From NCBI GenBank assembly GCA_036961205.1, contig JBALVI010000008.1:1-64000 (forward strand): a stretch of DNA of 64,000 bases. Reading direction: 5' to 3'. The translations under genes and the position numbers were made by a program. This DNA is from CALJFL01 sp036961205. GTDB taxonomy: Bacteria; Pseudomonadota; Gammaproteobacteria; Pseudomonadales; Halieaceae. The first letter of the stretch is position 1, and each line of letters begins with the position of its first letter. Shown here in pieces: positions 17,815 to 26,597 of this stretch. The notes beneath the pieces were generated by a model. The model made no database searches. It was given only the letters and a program-made list of their open reading frames with translations, and was not told where the DNA came from.

Positions 17815-19418
17815 GTTGCTGGAATGTTGCCGAGGCAGCCTATCTACTAGCCGATGGCCCGCTCGCTGAAAGGCCGGCCCTGATACACGAAAATGAAGTT
17901 ATTACTTATGCTGAGCTACGCCGTCGGGCATGTGGGATTGGCGCTTGGCTGGTTGATCAGGACCTTGAGCCGGGCTCACACGTAGGCCATTACATGCGCA
18001 ACTCAAACGCCTACATGGAGGTGTTTGAGGGTTCAAGTCTCGCTGGTATGTCGCATTTGAACATTAATTATCGCTACCGTGATAAAGAGCTTGTCGATCT
18101 TTGTAATAGCCTTGACGTCCGCGTATTGATTTTCGATTCCGAGTTCGCCGAACGCGTGGAGCAGATACGGGATCAGATTACGCAGCCATGCTTGATGGTC
18201 CAGGTGGGTGGTGATGCGCCGCTGGTATTGGCGGAGCTTTACGACTATCCACAGGAGGAGTTTAGCCGCCGTACGTCAAGCGATGATTTGTTTCTAATCG
18301 CCACTGGAGGTACCACGGGCTTGCCCAAGGGCGTGCAGTGGCGGCACGAGGATATCTGGCGCAAGCAGGGTATTGCCACTGGCCTGGCGCTGGCGCCATT
18401 AGAATTGAAGGATCACCCGCAGGACATGGCTGCACACGTTGTCAATGTGCAGCGTTTACCAGAAGGCGGTCCAATCCTGATCCTCAGCCCCCTGATGCAT
18501 GGTACAGGCTTGTTGATGGCCATAATGCTGGTGGCCCAGGGTACTGCCGTGGTCACCCTTGGCGGGGAGCGCTTTGATGCTGATAAAACTCTGGATGCGG
18601 TAAAACGCTGGCAGGTCGCGAGCCTCGTCATTGTAGGCGATGCGTTTGCTCTCCCGCTGTTGGATGCGCTGGACAAACGGGTGGAAGAAGGCATGTTTGA
18701 CTCGGTCAGGATGGTCATGTCTTCCGGAACGGCACTTTCTGAAAGCTGTCGCAGCCGCCTGATGAAACATCAGTCCAAGCTGATGTTGATTGATTCCCTC
18801 GGTTCCAGTGAAACATCCGGCTATGCCATGGCGACGGGTGAGTCCGGTGTCTTTCGTCCCACCAAAGGTACCATCGTATTTGATGACGAGCTCGCCGAAG
18901 TGGCTCCCGGCAGTGACACAGTAGGTATCGTCTACACATCCGGCTATTTACCGGTGGGCTACTACAACGCGCCTGAGCAAACGAACAAAACGTTTGTCAC
19001 CATTGCAGGGAAGCGCTATGTCCGAACTGGCGATCGTTGCACCGTGCGAGAAGATGGGATGCTGGTATTGCTTGGCCGAGACAGTACTGTAATCAATACC
19101 GGTGGTGAGAAGGTTTATACCGTAGAGGTGGAACGGGTTTTGCTGGAACACCCCACCGTCATGGATGCTTTGGTGGTAGGGATACCCCACCCGCGATTTG
19201 GCAAGCAGGTTGTGGCGGTGGTAGAAGGCCCGGAATTAGGCACCGATACGGTGGACTTTGAAAGTGTGCGGGCCTTTGTTGCCGACCGGCTGGCAGATTA
19301 CAAAGTTCCCAGGCAGATATACGCGATTGAATCGCTGAACCGCTCTCCGAACGGTAAACCCAATTATCCTTTCGTAGAGGAGTACGCTCAGCGTTGCGCG
19401 GAGTCGAGAAACTCGTAA
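17811..19418 (+). CDS. Acyl-CoA synthetase (AMP-forming)
   Basis: A 535-residue ANL-superfamily ligase that activates a carboxylic acid through an acyl-AMP to the CoA thioester. The AMP-binding loop ATGGTTGLPKGV lies near residue 165. The acyl-AMP motif is YVRTGDRC, and the C-terminal lysine is in RSPNGKPNYPF. Chain length and substrate are not readable, though the sequence resembles ligases of steroid and terpenoid clusters. The ATG overlaps the stop of a small upstream ORF. It is followed by a convergent enoyl-CoA hydratase gene, so acid activation and beta-oxidation functions are neighbours without being an operon. Confidence 0.9.
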   Translation: MSCWNVAEAAYLLADGPLAERPALIHENEVITYAELRRRACGIGAWLVDQDLEPGSHVGHYMRNSNAYMEVFEGSSLAGMSHLNINYRYRDKELVDLCNSLDVRVLIFDSEFAERVEQIRDQITQPCLMVQVGGDAPLVLAELYDYPQEEFSRRTSSDDLFLIATGGTTGLPKGVQWRHEDIWRKQGIATGLALAPLELKDHPQDMAAHVVNVQRLPEGGPILILSPLMHGTGLLMAIMLVAQGTAVVTLGGERFDADKTLDAVKRWQVASLVIVGDAFALPLLDALDKRVEEGMFDSVRMVMSSGTALSESCRSRLMKHQSKLMLIDSLGSSETSGYAMATGESGVFRPTKGTIVFDDELAEVAPGSDTVGIVYTSGYLPVGYYNAPEQTNKTFVTIAGKRYVRTGDRCTVREDGMLVLLGRDSTVINTGGEKVYTVEVERVLLEHPTVMDALVVGIPHPRFGKQVVAVVEGPELGTDTVDFESVRAFVADRLADYKVPRQIYAIESLNRSPNGKPNYPFVEEYAQRCAESRNS

Positions 19419-19482
19419 GTCAAAAGCAAACTTTGCCGCGTTCCTTCGCTGGTGACAAATCGGGGGTATAAGTTAGCTATTA

Positions 19483-20262
19483 CTACGGCCTTTTCTTCTG
19501 AACCGCCCTTAGTCGCGTTTCAAAGTCTTCGCTAGATAAGAGCAGCGCCTGATTGGGAAGATTGGCGGTCCATTCTGAGTCCATGTCACTGGACAGCGCA
19601 CGATGCATCGACTCCTTGATCACTTCGTAGGCCGATGGAGATAAGGTGGCAAGTTCCCGGGCGATTACAAGTCCACGTTCCTGCAGGTTTTCGGGGAGCA
19701 CAACTTCGCTTACCAAGCCGGCGTTCAGCGCCTCTTCAGCCAGCATCGGAATGCCGCGCAGACACATGTTCATGGCGCGCCCTAACCCAACGATGCGCGG
19801 TAGGAGAAAGAGTCCTCCTAAGGGGGGGATGATTCCGAACTTTATCCATACTTCCAAAAAAGACGCATTGCTGTCCGCAATTCGAAAATCGCAGGCAGCC
19901 GCCAGTTCGCAGCCTACCGAAACCGCTGCTCCATTAATTAGCGCAAGTGTCGGTTTGGGGCAATTCCAGATGCGTCTCGCTGCACCCTGGAAATGCGTAT
20001 ACACCTGTTCCTTGATCTGCCCCGGGCTCATATCCGTCAACTTATTGAGAAAATCTATATCGGCACCCGCTGAAAAATGCCTGCCATCGGCTGCAAGTAT
20101 GATCACCCGCACATTTTCATCGGCGTTAAGTTCGTCCATAGCTGTGCAGAACTCTGCAAGTCCTTCAGGGCGGGTGCTGTTGTTGGTTTTGGCGCGCGCA
20201 AACATAATCCTCGCGATGCCATTCTCAGGATACTCAACGCGGATGTCGGAAAAATTTTCCAT
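19483..20262 (-). CDS. Enoyl-CoA hydratase/isomerase family protein
   Basis: A 259-residue crotonase-fold protein. The oxyanion-hole segments are HFSAGADIDFL and NGAAVSVGCELAAACDF. Both catalytic glutamate positions seem kept (GCELA and FLEVWIKFGIIPP), so hydration of a 2-enoyl-CoA is plausible. Length and the SD-like AAAGAG before the ATG are normal. It points toward the acyl-CoA synthetase gene and ends 64 bases from it. A role in the beta-oxidation-like breakdown of the acid activated by the neighbouring synthetase is an inference from location. Confidence 0.88.
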   Translation of the reverse strand: MENFSDIRVEYPENGIARIMFARAKTNNSTRPEGLAEFCTAMDELNADENVRVIILAADGRHFSAGADIDFLNKLTDMSPGQIKEQVYTHFQGAARRIWNCPKPTLALINGAAVSVGCELAAACDFRIADSNASFLEVWIKFGIIPPLGGLFLLPRIVGLGRAMNMCLRGIPMLAEEALNAGLVSEVVLPENLQERGLVIARELATLSPSAYEVIKESMHRALSSDMDSEWTANLPNQALLLSSEDFETRLRAVQKKRP

Positions 20263-20728
20263 ATTTTCTCTTTGTACACCTTAAAGAAATAGTAGATCTC
20301 TACCAGTTTGGCGGCCCACATTGGCTCCGTTACTGGCGAGTGCTTATCACTTTAGCATCGTTGTCGAATTCTGTTTAATAGATTAGCCACACAAAGGCTT
20401 GAGGCGATGGCATGCAGTTAGCCATGCTGCGCTGACTGTAACCGGGCGCCACTCCAAATGGATGTTGAATCATGGTTCATTGGTTAATGTCTGGTTGGCA
20501 ATGTATATTAGATCGCGACCCAGTTCCGATGGTGATTTTTTTTGGCAAGGTGCTAGTTGATGAATTTTACTAGTGACGGGGAGCCTGCCTGGAACTGACT
20601 ATACGCTACATGCCGCCTTGGCATCCGACTGACAAGTGATTCGAATCGATAATATCCAGTCGGCCCGCTATAGAGGGAACACTCACTTGCAGCAGTCTGC
20701 AATTCTTAAACTCGCCTGGTGATTTTAA
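20263..20728. other. 466-bp divergent intergenic region
   Basis: Between the hydratase and MFS genes. I see a 10-bp palindrome GATTCGAATC (20638-20647) flanked by CTGACA and TAATAT hexamers at a short 15-bp spacing, a weak promoter candidate for the MFS gene. No coding frame or RNA gene is apparent. Confidence 0.4.
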
Positions 20729-21991
20729 ATGGGTAAAAACTACCGCTACTACGTGCTGATTGTTTTAACTCTTACGTCCATGCTCAGCATTGCTGATCGG
20801 CTAATTATGTCGATTTTGCTTGAGGATATTAAATCTGAGTTTCATATGTCAGATACCCAGCTAGGCCTGTTGGCTGGTTTGGCGTTCGCTCTGTTTTACG
20901 CCCTTATGAGCATTCCTATAGCTCGATTTGCAGATATCTCCAACAGGAAAAACATTCTCGCGGCGTCCCTGGTGATCTGGAGTGGGATGACTGCACTGTG
21001 TGGAGCGGCTACGGGATTCGTTAGTCTATTCTTTGCGCGCTTGGGCGTGGGCGTGGGAGAAGCTGGAGGCAGTCCCCCTATATATTCGATTATTGCAGAT
21101 TATTTTAAGCCTGAAGAGCGTGCGCGCGCCATGGGTGTTTACATAACAGGCGCAGTGCTGGGGACGGGTGGAGGACTTATCGTTGGAGGTTTGCTAGGCG
21201 AAGCAATAGGCTGGCGGCTTACCTTTCTTGCCCTGGGGATACCCGGGGTGCTCCTCGGTGTGTTGTTGTTCTTCACCGTGAAAGAGCCACCTAGAGGCCG
21301 TTACGATAGCGGTGACCATGCCTCCAAGCAGGCAACTGACCTGAGACGAACCTTAAAGTCCCTTGCTAGCAATAAGGTTTATGTTCGAGTGAGTATTTCA
21401 TTTGCCATGTTGACCATGGTTGGATATTCAATGGCCATCTGGCTGGCACCGATCATGTTAAGAAACTTTGATGTTTCTTTAGGGAAAGTTGGTTTGTATT
21501 TGGGAGCTACCTATATTTTGGGTGGTATACCGGGCCCCATTATTGGTGGTTTTCTAAACGATGCATTGGTCAAAAGAGATGAGCGATGGAGAGCATGGAT
21601 GCCCGCGATTTTCATCGTGATGTCAGTCTTTACTCTAAAGCTGTGTTTGTCGTCGCAAACTCTGTGGGAATTTCTTGGTCTCTTTGCTTTGACTTACGCT
21701 ATGTTCATGGTTCCACAAGGGGCTACTCTGTCGCTATTGCAGTCTTCTGTTGGGTCGGGACAGAGAGCTTTGGGGGTTTCTTTCGCTCTGCTGGTAAATA
21801 GCCTTTTAGGCCTTGCGCTTGGTCCCCTCCTTATAGGTGTACTAAGTGATGCGCTGGCACCTGCTTACGGTGCCATGTCACTCAACTACGCTCTCATAAG
21901 CGTGTGTTCAGTAGCAGCCGTGCTTGCTGCGTTTGGTTACCTGTGGACTGCTTTGGCAATGTCTTCAAAACTTCCTGGTCATTCAGGCTGA
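20729..21991 (+). CDS. MFS transporter (spinster-like)
   Basis: A 420-residue inner-membrane protein with about 12 hydrophobic segments. The start LSIADRLIMSILLEDIKSEF and LGLLAGLAFALFYALMSIPI are characteristic of the spinster-like major facilitator group that is common in degraders of aromatic and lipid-like compounds. The motif-A-like loop is ARFADISNRKN. GGTGA precedes the ATG by about 7 bases. The substrate is unknown, but organic acid or lipid-like solute export or uptake is possible. It converges tightly (3 bases) with the DUF3604 gene. Its coding sequence looks more AT-rich than the island that follows. Confidence 0.9.
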   Translation: MGKNYRYYVLIVLTLTSMLSIADRLIMSILLEDIKSEFHMSDTQLGLLAGLAFALFYALMSIPIARFADISNRKNILAASLVIWSGMTALCGAATGFVSLFFARLGVGVGEAGGSPPIYSIIADYFKPEERARAMGVYITGAVLGTGGGLIVGGLLGEAIGWRLTFLALGIPGVLLGVLLFFTVKEPPRGRYDSGDHASKQATDLRRTLKSLASNKVYVRVSISFAMLTMVGYSMAIWLAPIMLRNFDVSLGKVGLYLGATYILGGIPGPIIGGFLNDALVKRDERWRAWMPAIFIVMSVFTLKLCLSSQTLWEFLGLFALTYAMFMVPQGATLSLLQSSVGSGQRALGVSFALLVNSLLGLALGPLLIGVLSDALAPAYGAMSLNYALISVCSVAAVLAAFGYLWTALAMSSKLPGHSG

Positions 21992-21994
21992 CTT

Positions 21995-23821
21995 TCAGGG
22001 CTCATACCAGATCGGTGAGCTGTACACCCGCTCCCGGGTCACCATGGGGATTTCGGATTCCGTTTCTTTATTAAAGTAGCGCGTATCATAAGCAGTCCAG
22101 CGCGGGGTCGGTATCTCTATTACGCGTACGTAGTAAAAAGCCCGTTGTGCCGGGTCAAAATCCGGGTCCTGCCATAGCGCGGTTAAACTCACAGCGCCAA
22201 TAGAGTTGCTGTAACTCGAAGATTCCAGGTCCACGGTCGAAGCCAGCGAAGGTGCGCGCCCTGTTTTCGCATCAACCTGACGGCCATCGGACAGCGCCAC
22301 ATGGTAAACGGTTTCCCTGGTCTTGCCTGAGGCCTCAAGCCAGCCCTTGACTATCTGGACCCGGTCGAGGTTGGCGCCATCGGGATCTTTCAATGCCTGC
22401 ACCATAAATCGGGGTGCGGAACTCCCGGGTGCTGAGCTCAGCTCGCCGCCCATGGGGACACCTTCGTCGTAGCCATGGTCGGCCATGTCGGGTGAGTGCA
22501 GGTCACTTTCATCGAACTCCCAACCACCAAAAAAACGTAGCGCGATTCTGGGGCCGGTGGTGGCGTACACCTCCTTGCGTCTCATGGCGTCGAAGAGCGC
22601 CTCCCGGGTATTTTCGCGTGCCCATACCGCAGCATATCCCGACGCTGCCAGTTTCCAGTTGTACCATAGCGTGCCGCCCATCTTGTTCTGCATGCGCTCG
22701 GCGCTGGGCTCGGAATCGAGGAATTTACCCCAGAAATTATTGTCGTCTGCGGTGGCCAGCGAGGTATGACTGTCGGTGCTGCCAATCAGTCCAAACTGGT
22801 AGGGATTGGCACCCGCGCTCGCCTGCAGTTGCAGACCAAGCTGCAGCGCCGAGCGCGCGTACTCGTGCTTGAGCATGGAGTTTGTCTTCGCCTCACTGCG
22901 GCCAATATTGTCATCGTCCCAGGTTTCAAAATCCGCAAATTCATCATCCGGTGACAAGAAAGGGTGCGTTTCGCTGTCGCCCTTAACCTGGGTAACCTCA
23001 TACAAGGGCTCGGCACGCGCCCTCGCTTCCGCATATTGGCGATCAATGGGATTGCCAGCCAGGTCCTTCTCCGCAAACATCATACCGTTGGATATGTTGC
23101 CATTGTGTGGAATTGCCATGACATCTCCACCCGTGGCCTCACGGTAGAGATCGAATGCCTGCCACAACTTTTCCGGGTCCAGGCTATCCAGCGCGGAAAA
23201 AGGCGGCAGTTTGGTGGCGCGCTCGGCACCGTCGCGGTATACCACCACCCGGTGCAGGTTGTTGCCCTTAATCATCGAGGTCCACTCGTAGCCGACAAAC
23301 GCGGTAAAAGTGCCAGGCCGGTTATTTCGCTCGGCTGCTGCAGCGACGTCTTTCCATACCTCTACCCGAAATTCTTCCGAGAGCTCTTGTTGGTATGCAG
23401 GGTTTTGAATACGCACCAGCCACTCCTGAATAATGGAGCCGATGTCGCCGGATTCGTCCAGTATCTGTCGCCATTGGCTACCTAGTTTTGTAGCGAGCAA
23501 ATCAGGGTCGCGATTGACCAGCCTCGGGAATATACCTATAAATTCTGCGTGATCAGCCACCAGTAAAAAATCCAGCGGACGGCGCAGCTGCACCTTCATG
23601 CCGTTGCTGGCTGTCACCTGGTCGCCGCGGGCAAACTTCAGGGCCTCATCCGGAGATAGCCGCTTGTTACCAAAGGCGAAGGCATCGGGTGAATTATTGC
23701 TGTGTACGTGCAGGTCACCCCAGTACAGATTGTCGGCGCCGGATTGATTCAGCGACGGAGCATACTCCTCCGCAGAGGCCGCAATGGACAGTAACATTAG
23801 TGTAGCGAGAACTAGCTTCAT
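21995..23821 (-). CDS. DUF3604 family secreted protein
   Basis: A 608-residue protein with a signal peptide (residues 1-17). A PHP-like metal-binding start GDLHVHSNNSPDAF (His38, His40) follows, then LLVADHAEF, AIPHNGNISNG and GSTDSHTSL segments that would complete a multinuclear metal site. This is the DUF3604 family, frequent in marine Proteobacteria and of unknown function. The histidine pattern suggests a phosphoesterase- or hydrolase-like enzyme acting in the periplasm. It stands alone on the minus strand. Full length, no defect seen. Confidence 0.88.
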   Translation of the reverse strand: MKLVLATLMLLSIAASAEEYAPSLNQSGADNLYWGDLHVHSNNSPDAFAFGNKRLSPDEALKFARGDQVTASNGMKVQLRRPLDFLLVADHAEFIGIFPRLVNRDPDLLATKLGSQWRQILDESGDIGSIIQEWLVRIQNPAYQQELSEEFRVEVWKDVAAAAERNNRPGTFTAFVGYEWTSMIKGNNLHRVVVYRDGAERATKLPPFSALDSLDPEKLWQAFDLYREATGGDVMAIPHNGNISNGMMFAEKDLAGNPIDRQYAEARARAEPLYEVTQVKGDSETHPFLSPDDEFADFETWDDDNIGRSEAKTNSMLKHEYARSALQLGLQLQASAGANPYQFGLIGSTDSHTSLATADDNNFWGKFLDSEPSAERMQNKMGGTLWYNWKLAASGYAAVWARENTREALFDAMRRKEVYATTGPRIALRFFGGWEFDESDLHSPDMADHGYDEGVPMGGELSSAPGSSAPRFMVQALKDPDGANLDRVQIVKGWLEASGKTRETVYHVALSDGRQVDAKTGRAPSLASTVDLESSSYSNSIGAVSLTALWQDPDFDPAQRAFYYVRVIEIPTPRWTAYDTRYFNKETESEIPMVTRERVYSSPIWYEP

Positions 23822-23956
23822 CTATTTATTCCTAAGGGGAAGTCTTTTTATTGCCCGGTAGTATACGTCGCTTTTAGCTGGCTTATCTAGGAGAGCACCT
23901 CTCGCGCCTGGAGAAAGCAGGGGTGTCGATCCCTATGCGTTGACTGTGTATAGGGG

Positions 23957-24442
23957 TCAGTTCTTCATCAAAACTCGCGGGGTCGCATTTTCAACCAGTT
24001 CAAGCACCGTCCCGTCCGGATCCTTAAAACAGACAAAGCGGGCGTTACTGCCGGTAGAAGGGGGCATCTGCACCGGCTCGGAAATAAATTCAGCACCTAG
24101 AGCTTTTAACTTAGCCATGTCGCCATCCAGGTCGGTTGTGCTAAGAGCAATACGAGCAATCCCGTAATGATAGAGATGAGGGTAGGGCGGCTCCTCATCC
24201 CTGGGATCCAGCCATTCAAGCAGGTCTATTGTGAAAGGCAACGGTGAGCCAGTAGCGTCTTCCAACATCATCAACGCACCCTTTACTCGATAAGGTGGCA
24301 TGCCCACTGCAGCGGCAATTTCCGGCGTGTTGGTTTCAGGGACCGAGTAGAATTCTCGAAAGCCAAGGCCTTCGTAGAATACCTTTGAGCGGTCAAAATC
24401 ACTGCAGTTAATGTTTACATGAACCAGTCCGGAAATCGCCAT
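23957..24442 (-). CDS. VOC-family protein (glyoxalase fold)
   Basis: A 161-residue single-module VOC protein. VHVNINCSDFDRSKVFYEGLG at the start and CFKDPDGTVLELVE at the end are the paired beta-alpha-beta-beta-beta units with candidate metal ligands (His8 or nearby, and the terminal Glu). It resembles each half of the exported VOC lipoprotein at 10557 but has no signal peptide. It lies 51 bases after the PPOX gene on the same strand and is likely co-transcribed. Function could be lyase, isomerase or dioxygenase. Confidence 0.85.
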   Translation of the reverse strand: MAISGLVHVNINCSDFDRSKVFYEGLGFREFYSVPETNTPEIAAAVGMPPYRVKGALMMLEDATGSPLPFTIDLLEWLDPRDEEPPYPHLYHYGIARIALSTTDLDGDMAKLKALGAEFISEPVQMPPSTGSNARFVCFKDPDGTVLELVENATPRVLMKN

Positions 24443-24493
24443 TGCACATCTCTTTTGGTAACGGAGCCGTCTGGCTCCATAGCATCGCCAAGA

Positions 24494-25060
24494 CTAGCTG
24501 TCTTTCGCGTCGTCCTGTGCAAACTCAGCATAAGCCTTTGCAGTACCCTGGGCCATCTTATCTCCATCAAAGGGGATAGACATCTCAGAGGTAAATTCCA
24601 GAACAATTCTCTCGGGTGTATCCAGGAAGCGAACAAACATGTCGGGGTCGATGCCCTTGGTGAATTCATTGCGATCATCGAGACGTTCTGCTGCTGCCAT
24701 GCCTTGCGCCAGTAAGCCGTACATCCATTGTTTTGTTTCAGGGTCGTCGTGGATGACAGTGTGGCCCTTGTAGGTCACGGTCTTGCCACCACCCATGGAT
24801 GTTCCCTTACTGGTGATAACTATAGATGAGCGTCCGTCGCGAGCGATTGCCTTGATACGCACCCGCTCCTTAGTGGCGGTCATCCATATTTTGCCCTTTG
24901 CGGCAACATAGGCTGTAATCACACCGATAGGATGACCTGCCTTGTTAGCCCAGATAAAAGTACATTCACCACCGCTGCGCAGTAATTCCTGCTCCCGCTC
25001 CGGGTCGAGTCGGTACTGCTTTACATCGTCGTAGTTGGTAACTTGTTCAGTCATGGTCAC
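24494..25060 (-). CDS. PPOX-class (pyridoxamine 5'-phosphate oxidase-like) protein
   Basis: A 188-residue split-barrel flavin or F420-binding protein. HPIGVITAYVAAKGKIWMTA and RDGRSSIVITSKG fit the PPOX fold, and proteins of this type in actinobacteria bind F420 or FMN. AAAAAGGAAG precedes the ATG. The gene heads a two-gene unit with the VOC protein. Together with two LLM-type enzymes in the window it hints at deazaflavin or FMN redox chemistry, but the cofactor cannot be determined from sequence alone. Confidence 0.82.
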   Translation of the reverse strand: MTMTEQVTNYDDVKQYRLDPEREQELLRSGGECTFIWANKAGHPIGVITAYVAAKGKIWMTATKERVRIKAIARDGRSSIVITSKGTSMGGGKTVTYKGHTVIHDDPETKQWMYGLLAQGMAAAERLDDRNEFTKGIDPDMFVRFLDTPERIVLEFTSEMSIPFDGDKMAQGTAKAYAEFAQDDAKDS

Positions 25061-25140
25061 TTCCTTTTTTATTAAGCGATATCTAAATCATTCGGTAGGG
25101 CGCTACTGGAGATGATGACCCACATTAAAATCCAGAATTT

Positions 25141-25299
25141 TTAGGGGGGTATTGCCCTAGCCAACCCGTCCAGCAACGCATTCAACTGCGTTTGCATCAG
25201 TTGTTTACGCTTGCCCCGGCAACGCGAAGAACCCGCGGTCGGCGGTCCCGCTGGCGTGGTGATGAATATGGGCCGCGGTTTTTGATCACTGGAAATCAT
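25141..25299 (-). CDS. Possible 52-residue protein
   Basis: A short frame (ATG at 25299, TAA at 25141) inside the region between the PPOX and MDR genes. The peptide begins MISSDQKPRPIFITTPAGPP and is Pro-rich. It then has a basic patch SRCRGKRK and an amphipathic QLMQTQLNALLDGLARAI helix. The composition looks protein-like, but there is no SD next to the ATG and an in-frame stop lies 27 bases upstream. I do not recognise the family. Confidence 0.3.
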   Translation of the reverse strand: MISSDQKPRPIFITTPAGPPTAGSSRCRGKRKQLMQTQLNALLDGLARAIPP

Positions 25300-25365
25300 G
25301 CCGACGAATCTGAGCCTTGCTGAAAGTTACACCGCCGTGTAATCTTAAGCAAGGAATTGCTAAAA

Positions 25366-25383
25366 AAACAATCTGAACTGTTT
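25366..25383 (+). promoter_or_regulatory. Operator site 1 (AAACAR-N5-ACTGWWT)
   Basis: AAACAATCTGAACTGTTT, an imperfect palindrome shared with five other intergenic sites. It is 51 bases before the GTG of the MDR gene. The right half is the perfect ACTGTTT half-site. It probably controls the MDR-acyl-CoA dehydrogenase unit. Confidence 0.65.
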
Positions 25384-25434
25384 GCTATTTGTTGATATTC
25401 GTTTGATCATGTCGCGCCGTGCCATCAGGTACTG

Positions 25435-26502
25435 GTGAACGATCTATTGACGGCGCTAAGTTGCAATCCCTATGAACAGAGGCTCGATGCAGTGAAAAAT
25501 ACTCAGGTAACTCTCGCAAAAAGACCCAAAGGTAAGCCCCAGCCCAGCGATTTCGCGGTGGTTGAGTCTGAGACGGTGGCGTTGTCCGAGGGGCAGGCGC
25601 TGGTAAAGAATCTCTATGTCTCGCTGGATGCTGGATTCAGAAACTGGATGGACGAGGACTCTGGCGATGATGTGTTGCCGGCGATGCCTTTGGGGCAGGC
25701 GGTCATGGGTCTGGTCCTGGGAAAGGTTGTCGAGTCACGCAATGAAAAAATAGAAGTAGGACGGCTGCTGATGGCGCGCCTGGCCTGGGAGGAGTACTCA
25801 CTGGTCGACGATTCCGACTGGTTGGTAACCATAGACGATGATCAACAACCGCTTAGTTATCATATGGGGGTGCTGGGTGATACCGGCATGTCGGCCTACT
25901 TTGGATTAACGGATATCGGCAAACCTCAGCCGGGAGAAACCGTGCTCATCTCTGCAGCCGGCGGCGCAGTTGGGTCCATAGCCGGTCAGATAGCAAAAAT
26001 TATGCAGGCTCGCGTTGTTGGATTTGCGGGCAGCGATGAGAAATGTAAGCGTCTGGTTGATGAGTTGGGTTATGACGCTGCAATCAATTACAAATCTGAC
26101 GATCTTGAAGCGCAGTTGGAGCGAGCCTGTCCCAACGGAATTGATGTCTATTTTGACAATGTTGGTGGGCCTTTACTGGAAGTTGTACTGAATCATATTG
26201 CAGTGGGCGCGCGCATTCCCTTTTGCGGTGCGGTGGCAGATTATTCTGCCGGTGGATCTGGCGGTGGGCCGGGCAATTTATTTCAGTTGGTCACTCAGTG
26301 TGCGACGCTGCAAGGCTTTCTGACCCATACTCAGGTTGATCGTTATCCAGAAGCACGGCAGCAGTTGTCTGAGTGGTTGGCGTCTGGGCAGTTGAAAAGC
26401 CATGAGCAAATGTATCAAGGGGTAGAGCAGTGCGGAATTGCCTTCAGTGACCTGTTTGCCGGTAATAATTTTGGCAAGACGGTGGTTAAGGTCAGCGCAT
26501 AA
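25435..26502 (+). CDS. MDR-family NADP-dependent oxidoreductase
   Basis: Zinc-free enone/alkenal reductase of the same group as the genes at 9459 and 35377. It has the Rossmann loop SAAGGAVGSIAGQIAKIMQA, VVGFAGSDEKC and DVYFDNVGG. The start is uncertain. GTG 25435 has CAGG five bases upstream and the 51-base spacing from the operator seen at other sites. GTG 25492, with AGAGG nine bases upstream, gives 336 residues and aligns better with the paralogues' N-termini. It is followed by an acyl-CoA dehydrogenase 95 bases on. Presumably saturates an enone intermediate of the catabolic route. Confidence 0.88.
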   Translation: MNDLLTALSCNPYEQRLDAVKNTQVTLAKRPKGKPQPSDFAVVESETVALSEGQALVKNLYVSLDAGFRNWMDEDSGDDVLPAMPLGQAVMGLVLGKVVESRNEKIEVGRLLMARLAWEEYSLVDDSDWLVTIDDDQQPLSYHMGVLGDTGMSAYFGLTDIGKPQPGETVLISAAGGAVGSIAGQIAKIMQARVVGFAGSDEKCKRLVDELGYDAAINYKSDDLEAQLERACPNGIDVYFDNVGGPLLEVVLNHIAVGARIPFCGAVADYSAGGSGGGPGNLFQLVTQCATLQGFLTHTQVDRYPEARQQLSEWLASGQLKSHEQMYQGVEQCGIAFSDLFAGNNFGKTVVKVSA

Positions 26503-26504
26503 CT

Positions 26505-26533
26505 GCAATAAGGTATTGCCAGGTTAACCTGGC
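26505..26533. repeat. Two adjoining palindromes
   Basis: GCAATA-AGG-TATTGC (26505-26519) runs into the perfect 16-bp palindrome GCCAGGTTAACCTGGC (26518-26533), just after the MDR stop. It may be a processing or attenuating structure between the MDR and acyl-CoA dehydrogenase genes. No T-run follows. Confidence 0.45.
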
Positions 26534-26597
26534 GTTACCCCCTGCAGGCCATCGCGTTGTTAAACCCCGACTCACATCTTTAATCGAGAACTGATCT

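Larger units (their letters stand above)
25061..25434. other. 374-bp gap between the PPOX and MDR genes
   Basis: Contains the small ORF at 25141-25299 and the operator at 25366-25383. Nothing else was recognised. Confidence 0.5.

Noticed and set aside
19646..20284. 212-codon plus-strand frame opposite the enoyl-CoA hydratase
   Set aside because: The hydratase frame carries all crotonase motifs; the antisense frame is a codon-usage shadow.
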